Shown here in pieces: positions 55,230-64,000 of a stretch of 64,000 nucleotides of DNA. Source of the stretch: Monodelphis domestica (Eukaryota > Chordata > Mammalia > Didelphimorphia > Didelphidae); NCBI RefSeq assembly GCF_027887165.1, contig NC_077228.1, positions 429,217,957 to 429,281,956 on the forward strand. Reading direction: 5' to 3'. The translations under genes were made by a program, and so were the position numbers. The number at the start of each line of letters is the position of its first letter. Position 1 is the stretch's first letter. Under the pieces are notes generated by a model, which saw nothing but the letters and a program-made list of their open reading frames with translations, searched no databases and had not been told where the DNA came from.

Positions 55230-57185
55230 CCCCACCCAAAAAAGTATATTTATTACGTAGGGTGGAGGAGCAAGTCTATATAGAGAGTGAATTAGGTGAG
55301 TCAGAAGAGGAACCTGACTATTGTGTGAGTTAAGGTTATGTTAAATATTGGGCACAAATAACTTAAGTGGCAGCATCTCAGCATGAAAGTGAAAAGGGAA
55401 TCAGCTTCCTACAATTGGTCATGCCATGTTATTAGATTACCAAACACTGTCCTGACATTGTTTGACTCGGGCTAGAAATTCTTCTTGGATATTTGTGAAA
55501 AAGTGAGCACAGAGTAGAGTGAAGTGTAAAGAAAGAAGAATGGACAGTTCTATGATTGATTTGTGGACTTGCCTGAGTGAGGATCCTCAGTAGGTGTTTA
55601 GGTAATTTTTGTCTAGTTTCTGATCTCTAGGTAGTGGAATTTTCTACTAGTACTGACCCTGATTTAAATTTTCCTGCTTCTTTAGTCTTCTAAGGCTAGG
55701 TGTAAACTATTGTACTTCATTAGTGTTTTAAGACCTGGAACTAGGTCCCTATTTCCTTTTTTTTAAGTAGTGAAGCATTTGAAGAGCAACAAAATGAGTC
55801 TTAGCAGACACTCCATTCAATCCATTTTTCAGTCTTCACAGGAAAAGAGCACATTCAGGAAAATGCCAGCCAATTCAGAGCTTAGAGAATGGTTGAGATG
55901 AGCTTGAGTGCCATAACATGTTTGGGGCTTGCTGCTTGATAAGAGTCAAGGGCTTAAGTATCAATGAGATTATGTGTGGCAGGATTATTCTGGAACCATG
56001 CGTCTTCACTGTGTAGTAGCTTGAGCATTGGTGAGCTATAATGAAAAAACATGGTCTGACTCATTCTATATTGCATACATATCTGGTGGATATTTCTAAA
56101 GTCCTTGAAGTCTCCTCTACAGTAAACTTCGAGAGTCTGGGACACAAAAGAGATCCAAAGCACAGGAAATGAATGATGTGAATGAGAGGCCTCTAATAAT
56201 TAGTCACTTCTTTGGTTGCCAGGTTGCACTACTCACTTAACATTGTACTTTTAGTTCACTAAAACCCTCAAACAGATCTTCCAACTCTTTCTTCCTCTTG
56301 TACATTTTTACTCAAAAGGTTGTAATCACTTTTTGCACAGATGAGAAGGTGGGGAGAAAGAGAGAAATGTAAATAAATGTTCAGTGTGTCTAGCACAGCA
56401 AAGATGCAACCTTTCAAAATTAATTGTCCCAAAGACAACAATGAAGATGACAAACCACTTGAGCTCTCACTACACTCTGGTGACTAGATCTAAATCCAGG
56501 CATTTCTGAAGGATTTAGCAAAAACTTAATTCCTTTCTGCTCTGAGTTCTTAAAGTAGTGAAAGGCCCTTCTATTGTGAAACCAGTTTGGAATGCAAGCA
56601 AGTAGCCCAACTGTGCATAAAGCAAGGTGAAGTGAGTAGACACTAGCAGGTACAGCCATCTAGTGTGTACTGACCATGGACCCGAAGTGGGGAACTGGTG
56701 ATCCAAGTGCTGGGAACAGGAGTGGGTGAGGGTGTAGGATGAAGATTTAAAATGTCAGCATCAGACTGTCATGGAACTGCAAAAGAAAAATCAAACTTAA
56801 AGGGCCACCTTTAGGGAAACTGTTTTCATATTTATGAAGGAAAAGCAGAGAAACAAGAGAAGTCTTCACCAAATGTCCACTTCTGTGACTGATTGGGGCC
56901 TATGCCAATGTGGATATCTTTTCATCCAAACTATAATTAATAAAATAACAAACATTGTGCCTTCCTTTCCAAATTACCTTGTATTTTTCTATTCTATACA
57001 CTAATCTTTATATTTATGCTATATGTACTTATATATACATCTTCCCCTCATCCCACCCTGCTCCCCCATACCAGGAACTTCTTGCAAGTGGGGGTCATTT
57101 CATTCTTGGTACTTGTATTTCTAGTGCTGAGCGGAATGCTTACAGCATTGTAATTACTTAATAAATGTTTATTGCTCTATACTGT
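55230..57185. other. Upstream flank, mostly unassigned
   Basis: No coding exon found on either strand. In other mammals NUP43 follows LATS1 on this side, but no WD-repeat or NUP43 C-terminal segment can be read here. An L2 tail lies at about 57.10-57.18 kb ('tacttaataaatgtttattg'). Confidence 0.5.
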
Positions 57186-57289
57186 CTGTTCTAGATATAC
57201 ACATCTCTACAGGGTGTTCATTCAGATGCATGGTGATATCTAGGAGAGAGATTTATTTGCTCTTCATTTATTGACTTGTGTGTGAATTA

Positions 57290-57655
57290 AGGTCAGCCAT
57301 ATGTAAAAAATAGAGACTTGAACCCAGGACTCCAGTCCCCAGAAGTCCTTGCTCACTTCCCAGAATGCTTTGTAATCTCACTGAATTCTCACTTGGGCGA
57401 GATCACAAATTATTACCTAAAGGAGTTATCAGCCTACTGAGGTCTCTTCCTGTTTCCTCTTCCAAAGACACCGGTCTCTCTACCTAGCAGGCAAGATGTT
57501 AGGAGTTGTAAATGGGCTCTCTGGGCCTAGGCACATGCTTTTCTTGTATATTCTTAATTTCTCAACCTTTAATAAACCTCTAAAAATTATAATACTCCTT
57601 GCAGACAGAAACTAATTTTTACCTGCCTCAGTTTCCCCTAAATTTTAATCCTAAC
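57290..57655 (+). mobile_element. Solo LTR of an endogenous retrovirus (fossil)
   Basis: Promoter-to-poly(A) style sequence with 'ctcaacctttaataaacctc' (AATAAA) followed by a short R/U5-like stretch ending near CCTAACA. No internal coding region or second LTR is adjacent. A roughly 100-bp direct repeat lies on either side (57187-57285 and 57769-57881). Moderately old. Confidence 0.5.
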
Positions 57656-57929
57656 AGTTGAATTTAAACTGTTACACATAACTGCTATGGAGTAAGATAG
57701 AGAATCAATTAGGAATGAATCAAAGGATTTCCTTGTAGCATCAAGTGCCCCAGAGAGATTAGGTAACTGTTCTAGATACATATATAGTGTTAGACAAACT
57801 CTATGGGGGTGTTCATTTAGATGCATGGTGAAATCTAAGAGATAGATTTTTTTCATTTATTTGCTCTTTCTGTGTGGATGGATAAGCCAAAATTCTGGGT
57901 CATTATAGATCTCTTCCAGGTAGGGCTTG

Positions 57930-58810
57930 ATGCAATCAACAGTATTATTCTCGAACAAAGTCATCTGTTAAGACCTCATCAACCACAGAGAATTCTTATC
58001 TAACCTGGATTCTGCACTGGATCTCCATCATACAAATAAATATTTTTGGCAAGTATCCATTTCCATTTTATGGCTTGTTTATTATCAGTCATTGGACAAT
58101 ATTTTTTGTTTTTACATCTACCAAGGAATCTGAATTATCTTGAAATATGGATATGAAATAGCTTACTGCAAAAGAGCCCATTAAGGAAATTATTGTTTTT
58201 ACTGAGTTAAATGCTTTTTCACAATCAGTAAGCAAAATGATATCCTATATTCTCTACATATTTCAGTCAATTATGAACTATTTAAGATGTCCATTGCTGA
58301 ATATCTAGTAACCTTATTTAGAGGTTGTCTTGAATTTGTGTATAATTATTCTAATAAAGATTTTAAACAAGAGTACACATATATATTTATAGTTATTAAT
58401 GAGTTTTCTTGATAATCATTTTTTAGTTATAATCAAGGTTTAAGACTTTCCCCCTTATCTTTGATCTCATCCCCACTTTTGCCCCTCAATGGTTTTATCA
58501 CCTTCAGCATGACTCTCTTCTATATATATTTGATCCAAACCAGTTGCTTTTCTAGACTTAATTCTTCTAAGTATCATTTCTTCCTCTTCTCTAAGCATCT
58601 TAGGGACTGTGATATTTGGATACAAGTGTGGCAAAGACAATCTGTTGAAATGATTTTTGCAAATCTTTTCAATTTTTCTTATTTGTAGCATTTTTCTTAT
58701 TTCATCCTTATATGCTTTTGGGGTGACTTTGCTTAGTTGGTTATCTTGCCAAGATTTCATTGGCTGCCAAAGGCAACAACCAGAGTAGAATATACATTCT
58801 TTATAAAAAA
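57930..58810 (-). mobile_element. RTE-type LINE relic, inverted
   Basis: The minus strand near 58.2 kb reads DIILLTDCEKAFNSV (the RT D-x-E-K-A-F motif). At 58467-58700 it reads RIKSRKATGLDQIYIEESHAEGD, equivalent to the RTE KAPGPDGI..E..K.GGD block. Frame broken; this clade supplies the machinery for the MAR1-like SINEs. Confidence 0.7.
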
Positions 58811-58815
58811 AAAAA

Positions 58816-59126
58816 GCCAGTCGGGGTAGCACAGCTGTAATATCAGTTACCAGAAAGATTGAGACTGAGAATCTCTTGAGCTTAGGAGCTCAGATCAGAG
58901 CCACAGTGGTTTTTGTCAGTCAGGTGTCTACACTAAGTTTGGAGCCCATAGGCTATGTCCTTGGGAGGGGGAAGAAGAGGTATGTATAAAGTTGCCTAAG
59001 GTAAGGAAAATTGGCCTAAGCCATAAATGGAACAGGTCCAAGCTTCAGTTCTGATTGTTTATGGAGTTGGGCCCGTGAGTAGCCCCAATACTTTGAGATG
59101 TAAAGGCCAAGTTGTCTTTTTTTTTT
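58816..59126 (+). pseudogene. RN7SL (pseudogene): 7SL (SRP) RNA pseudogene, near full length
   Basis: Collinear with 7SL RNA over its whole length: 'gccagtcggggtagcacag' (5' GCCGGGCGCGGTGGCGCG), 'gaatctcttgagcttaggag', 'gtgtctacactaagtttgg', then the S-domain 'gttgcctaagg', 'aaatggaacaggtc' and 'gtgagtagcc'. It ends at a run of ten T. About 311 bp against about 300 for the functional RNA. Many substitutions, including in the 5' stem and the SRP54-binding region, so it is not expected to be functional. An 11-A run precedes it. Confidence 0.88.
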
Positions 59127-59419
59127 CCAAAAAAGTCTTATGATGGACAATTATCAGTAATTCTGTTTCATAAAGCAGGAAGTAGTAGTGGATCAGTTAG
59201 AGAATACAGAAGCAAAATAAGTTGAATAGTTCTGACTTCCCTCTAGTATGTATTATCTTCCTTATCCATACTGAACAAAAATCATATCTGTTTTTCCCCT
59301 TACTCACAACTTATATTCGTAGTAAAGTCTCTTTTTTGGTGTTATTTTCACTCGTTGACTGAGCCCAGGTTTACTTCCAGTATCTACTACTAAATGGGGC
59401 TGGTAGAAATCAAACAACT

Positions 59420-60960
59420 GCAGATTTCACTATAAATTTGTTATCTCTTAAGTACTCAAAGCAACAAGGAAATCCTTTTACTCTTCCCTAATTGACTCCC
59501 TATCTCATTCCCCACAGCAATTATTCCAAACCTCTTTTCTTTCTCAAACCTTCTACACCACATGTCTCTTTCTTCCTTTCAGCAGAGGACCTGGCATCAC
59601 TTACTTAAAGTTGCCTCATTTGCCTGAAAAAAAAAATGAGACCATTCCTTATAAGCCCTCTCTTCTCTTTGTATCTTCATTCTTTCATCCTTTACTTCAA
59701 TTTCTTATGAACAAACAGCAGTTTCTCAACAAAGTCAACCCCTCTACTCACATTGCTGATCCTAAACTTCTATAATCACTCTCACTCACTCTAATTTTCA
59801 ATCTATTTCCTCATTTGTTGTACTTTACAAACATGCTTAGGCTCTCTCTCATCCTTAAAAAAACAACAACCCTCCCTCAATCTTACCATCCCCTTACATT
59901 AATGTCCTAAATCTCTTTCCTTTCACAAATTCCTAGAAAAAGGCTGTCATTTGCCACTTTTAACTCATTTCTCAGCTCCTTGAAATCTGACTTCATTACT
60001 CAGCTAAAGTTGTTTTCCCTTAAAGTTATCAATGATCTCTTAATAACCAAACCTCAGACTGCTCAATCCTTATTCTATATGCAGCATTTGGATTTACTGG
60101 TTGTAAAAATTAAATTTTTATCTCTAATAATAAAAATATTATATTTTACAAGGTTTATAAAGGATCATTAGAAAAGAAGGAATAAAGAGGATACAAAATA
60201 AAAACCACATGCCCATGGCTGAATAGCCCATTTAAAATCCCCGTACTTAGCTTACCATCATACTTGCTGCATCATGCAAGAAGAGTGTGCATGTTGGAGG
60301 CGTTACTGCCAGTTAAATATCAATAACATGAGCTCGCCAACATGGAGACGCAGGAGAGGTTATAGGGAATTCTGGGAACATTCTGGGGAATGAAGTCTAA
60401 GGTTCAAAATCTCCATTTATACACAGTCCCCCTCTAGTCCTGGGTAATTTTTTCCTCCAAGTTTTTAAGACACTTCTGTTTTTCCTCTGACTGCCTTTTC
60501 TCAGTCTTTGCTAGGTCATTAACTTTCTAATTGTTCTCCCAGTTTCAAGTGTCTTCCTTTTCTAGTCCTCCATACATCTGTTGAAGTGATTTTTCCAAAA
60601 CATAGGTCAGACCATGTTAGTCTATTGCTCAGTAAATTCCAGATGCTCCCTGTCACCATTAGGATCAAATACAAATTCCTCCCTTTGGCATTTAAAGCAT
60701 TTCATAACCTGACATTGGATCTCTCTCTAGGCTTACTCTATATTACTCATTTTCATGTATGCTATTGTTCAACAAAACTGGCATTCTTGTTCTTTCTCAG
60801 GTGATATTCTATTATTTATCTACCTTATCTACCTATATTAATATAACATAAATACAATATTACTATGCATAATACCCCATACTTAGACAGTCTCCACACT
60901 GCCACCTCCTAGAATTCTTAACTTCCTTCAAAACAGCTCAACCATCTTTCTCTGTTGTTC
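59420..60960 (+). mobile_element. L2 LINE fragment with a nested LTR-like insert
   Basis: 'ctcatttgcctgaaaaaaaa' onward follows the L2 ORF2 order, with 'gactgccttttctcagtctt' and 'tgaagtgatttttccaaaac' and 'aggatcaaatacaaattcct' after the insert. Part of the RT is deleted. Frame lost. Confidence 0.8.
60098..60437 (-). mobile_element. LTR-like insertion in L2 (solo LTR, fossil)
   Basis: Start TGGTTGTAAAAATT and end 'aaaatctccatttatacac' match both ends of the insert at 49311-49518, and both sit inside L2. The interior differs in length. No coding part. Confidence 0.5.
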
Positions 60961-61029
60961 CAACTGCTGCTATCTCCCTCACTTCTCAAAATAACTATTT
61001 CTTGTATGTATGTGCGTGCGCACACCCAC

Positions 61030-61290
61030 CCACAAGGAAAAATCAAGGAAAAGCTTTATTTAGTTCATTAGATGGACTTATGGTGAACTTTTAAGAAAAC
61101 ATGGACAAGAGGTACAGAAAGTGACAGGCATGGAAGGATCACTCTTGATTGTTCTTGGGGGAACTCCAGTGTATGCCAAAGTCCCTTTCCTCAAGAGGCT
61201 TATGCTGGAGGAGATAATGTATTTACATATAAATATATACAAAACATACTCCCAATGTGTTTGTGATCTCATCATGCTCAGTTCATACTG
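61030..61290 (+). repeat. Unassigned interspersed repeat, copy 2
   Basis: 'atggacaagaggtacagaaa' and 'gtgacaggcatggaagga' align with copy 1 at 33.68-33.74 kb. An 'agctttatttag' stretch precedes it here. Confidence 0.45.
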
Positions 61291-61514
61291 GGTTTTAGTA
61301 CTCCTAAGTAAGAATTTTTATAGGACCTTGTCACATCTTAGGACTAATTATCCTATATTCTCTGTCCTTGCTTTTATCTCCTACATTCATCTTTCAAAAA
61401 ACAAGTTTCCTGTGGAACTATATCATTTTATATAGTTCAACTTTTTTTCTCATCAGAATAATTTTCATTCTAGAGGCCTCATGTTATTCTTGGGCTAAGT
61501 ACCTCTATAATTTA

Positions 61515-61704
61515 TTTTTTTAAACCCTTCTCCATCCTAGAATCAATACAGTGTATTGGTTCCAAGGCAGAAGATCAGTAAAGGCTAGGCAATGGGGTTA
61601 AATGATTTGCACAAGGTCACTCAGCTAGGAAGTGTTTTCACAAACCAAATTTGAACCCAGGACCTCCTGTCTCTAAATCCACCAAGTGACTCAGCCGCCC
61701 TCTT
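61515..61704 (-). mobile_element. tRNA-derived marsupial SINE, inverted
   Basis: Reversed canonical order: T run, AAACCCTTCTCCATCC, 'aaatttgaacccaggacctc' (B box), and the reversed GGGCGGCTGAGTCACTTGG head. The target (about TATAATTTA) is duplicated at 61506 and 61710. Confidence 0.85.
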
Positions 61705-61989
61705 CCTCTTATAATTTAAATTAAATGAAAGATCTTTTGTTTTTCTCTGAACTCTGAAATGTGTTTTCCCAAAATCTCAGACACATATCTGACTATACCT
61801 ATTTTACTACTACCAATTCTGAGATGGAGTTGTTACTTTTCCCTTAAGATTATACAATTTCTAATGATTTCCTCTTTTTTTGGTCAGAATCATATTCAAG
61901 ACAGTAGTACTTCTTGTTTTCTACCTTTGAAAAATGAAATTATTGGAAGACAATTAAGAATTTATCAGCTATTTTGCTTTTAGCAGATG

Positions 61990-62275
61990 TCCAGAAAACT
62001 TAAATCCTCAATCACTGTAATATCTCAGTATCAATATTCCCAAAACATAACTTGTCTTCCATCACCAAATCCACCCTTCCTCCATATTTCCATATTTGAA
62101 GATACCACTGTCCTTCCAGAAACTAGGTGCATAATCTATCACTCTTGACTATTCCCTCTCCTTTGCCCTCTTCTCCAAAACTACTCAGTTGTCAAGCCTT
62201 ATGAGTTATTCCTCCTGTAACAACTCATGTATCTGACAATTATCTCTACACACATGGCCAATTCTAGAAAAGCAA
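61990..62275 (+). mobile_element. L2 fragment
   Basis: 'gaagataccactgtccttcc', 'aatctatcactcttgactat' and 'actcagttgtcaagcctta' correspond to the L2 ORF2 C-terminal part. Confidence 0.65.
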
Positions 62276-62279
62276 ATGC

Positions 62280-63060
62280 ATTGATGGTTAGGATATTAGA
62301 AAATAAGTAGTTTTATTAGTTTAGGGATAAAAAGTAGAGTGCTGGCTTGAGAAAGAACTGGAGTTTGAAGCAGAGCCAGAGAGAGCATGTTGATTTCAGA
62401 TGTTGATAGTTATAACCATTCTTCTGTGTCAGTTACTCTCTCTGGCAGTAGGGAGTTGGTCTCTGGCAGCTTTCAGAAACACACCCTTAGAGACTCTCAG
62501 GGCTGGAGGAGGTAACATCTTTGCCTCTCTCTGTCTGAGGCAAAGAACTGAAGGAGCTTTGTGTTTTCCTTTCCCAACTTGGGAAACACTGTTGATTATC
62601 TACTGCAGTTTTAATAGATTGATTTAACTCTGAGAAGACCAAAGAAAGACCTGGTCTTTGCTTTGGACTCTGAGTCTGTTAAGGCTCAGAGTCCTAACTT
62701 GATTCTTGTTGAGACCCAACCAAATAGCCTTTGTTATTTTATAATTTGAAGTCGAGGTTAAGAATTAGGATAATAGTGGTAATTTTTATTTAGGTAGTAT
62801 AAATTTGGGTTAGTCAGATCAAAGAGTAGTGTAGCCTGTGAAACACAGAAGTGGTTCCTTGCAGAACCAGGGAGTTTATTTGGGTGGATTTAGAATCCCT
62901 TAGAATTAAAAATCCTTATCTTATATATTACAATATTTTATTTTTATAAGTCTCTTTAGCGTCCTTGTGCCTGGCCCTGAAGGGAAGTTCACATTTGAGC
63001 TTCACTTCACCAATGAAGATACTTTTGATTACATCTATTTTTTTTTAACTTGCCATATTA
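62280..63060. other. Unassigned segment interrupting the L2
   Basis: The L2 copy breaks off at about 62275 and does not resume here. The segment looks LTR-like in composition ('agttttattagtttagg'), but no termini or paired copy are visible. Confidence 0.35.
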
Positions 63061-63153
63061 TTATTTTTACGATGGAGGAGCTTGAGTTTGAGCGGAATAT
63101 GAACCTCGATCCTGGCTTACCCTTCTTTTGAGGGAACTTGTGTCCAAGAAAAG

Positions 63154-63180
63154 ATGGTGGCACAAGTGCTACACTTTGAA
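63154..63180 (+). other. Candidate initial coding exon, gene unrecognised
   Basis: An ATG in strong context (A at -3, G at +4) opens MVAQVLHFE and reaches a consensus donor GAA/GTAAGT in phase 0. The 5' limit is unknown. I do not recognise the peptide. It is supported only by splice and start consensus. Confidence 0.25.
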
Positions 63181-63716
63181 GTAAGTTTGTACTCTAACTG
63201 CTATTATCCTCAACTATCACATCTATTCAGTAGGCAAGGAAATTGTTCATTGGCTTAAGTTTCTTGCCTTTTTTGTTCTTCTTGTAACAACTGAATTGCA
63301 TAGTTTAAATTTCTTAGCAAGTGGTCATAAATCAGTATTAATGTCCTTTCTTTTATCCATTTTTCATTTTGAGGCATGTATATCTCTTAATGTTTATTAA
63401 AGTCTGGTTAGGTTGGAGTTGTTTTAGTTCTTTTATTTTTTGTATGCTAGAGATTCTGAATCTTTTCTTGAAGACAGTAGTCTACAGTAATAAAAAAAAA
63501 CCCAAAACCTTGAACCTTATTTTTTATTATATTCCCTTTTGCTTAAGTCTATATCAAAGCATACATAAAAATTAATCTGGACAATTTTATCAAGTTCTTT
63601 AAAGGATTTTTCCTACTTCCTGTACTAGTGGGGAATCAAAAGGAGCCAAAGTTTTGATATGTACTTAAGAGAGGGAACAGATAAAAAGAGTAATACCAAT
63701 TCTCCCTCCCCCCTAG

Positions 63717-63762
63717 GCAGAGCTGTTTGAACAATGGAATCAGATAAGACTAGAGCTGAACG
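63717..63762 (+). other. Candidate internal coding exon, gene unrecognised
   Basis: A 46-bp segment between a strong acceptor (pyrimidine tract CTCCCTCCCCCCTAG) and a strong donor (ACG/GTAAGA). In phase 0 it reads AELFEQWNQIRLELN, open throughout, and it would follow the candidate exon at 63154-63180. Unrecognised. Confidence 0.25.
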
Positions 63763-63839
63763 GTAAGAGAAAATCCCCTTTAGTCTCTTTCTTCTTTAGT
63801 TGATGTATTTGTAACCCTCCTTCTAGTACATTTAAGATG

Positions 63840-64000
63840 TCTGAGTCTTCAGTAAAGTAAAAATAGCTATTTATTGGAGAAGGGGTTAGGGTATAAATGA
63901 GGAGAGAGGAAACAGGAAGTCCCTGACTTATCCCCCTCCTAGAGATGTCTTCAGGAGTTTGAGGCACAAGGCCAGGGACTAAGTCCCAGACTATCATAAT
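63840..64000 (-). mobile_element. LTR-like segment at the right edge (fossil, tentative)
   Basis: The minus strand carries CCAATAAATAGC as a poly(A)-type motif, and the layout resembles 52.69-52.8 kb. It continues out of the window. Confidence 0.3.

Noticed and set aside
54100-64000. Search for NUP43 exons, the usual neighbour upstream of LATS1
   Set aside because: No WD-repeat or C-terminal NUP43 segment is readable on either strand. The gene presumably lies beyond the window.

Overview
The window is a stretch of mammalian nuclear DNA, most likely from a marsupial. It is AT-rich and almost free of long open frames. It is packed with tRNA-derived SINEs that carry A and B boxes and a characteristic GGCAGCTAGGTAGC head, many L2 and L3/CR1 LINE fossils, 5'-truncated L1 copies, RTE pieces and short hAT-type DNA elements. 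Recent L1 insertions and abundant L2 without any Alu or B1 fit a marsupial better than a placental mammal. The species cannot be read from the sequence.

One protein-coding gene is clear: an intact, complete LATS1 (the Hippo-pathway large tumour suppressor kinase) on the minus strand. A noncoding first exon lies in a CpG island at about 53.0-53.7 kb (donor after 53265). An approximately 18 kb first intron follows. Seven coding exons come next: 34740-35090, 29479-29635, 27172-28691, 24342-24924, 21880-22062, 20647-20753 and 18518-19030. They join in frame into 1,137 codons plus a stop. The protein has the UBA region, two PPxY motifs, the MOB-binding segment, the NDR/LATS kinase domain with its activation-loop serine and hydrophobic-motif threonine, and the C-terminal VYV. 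A 3' UTR of up to about 3.5 kb probably runs down to near 15.0 kb.

Layout. 1-15 kb is intergenic: L2, SINEs, two long microsatellites, an antisense L1 3' end and a 2.5 kb L1 ORF2 relic. 15-35 kb holds the LATS1 3' UTR and coding exons, with short introns carrying old repeats and one hAT element with a perfect 8-bp target duplication. 35-53 kb is intron 1, a nest of L2, L1 and L3 with a fairly recent L1 tail, a second hAT copy of the same family and an LTR-like piece. 53.0-53.7 kb is the promoter. 54-64 kb is upstream flank: an L1 tail, an LTR, an RTE relic, a near full-length 7SL RNA pseudogene, L2 with an LTR-like insert, and two exon-like segments with good splice signals that I could not assign to a gene.

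No CRISPR array, operon or bacterial feature is present. The likeliest second-look items are the upstream initiation codons around the LATS1 start (one in frame, one inside a YY1-type motif), the 7SL pseudogene, the three-copy hAT family and the unassigned exon-like pair near the right edge.
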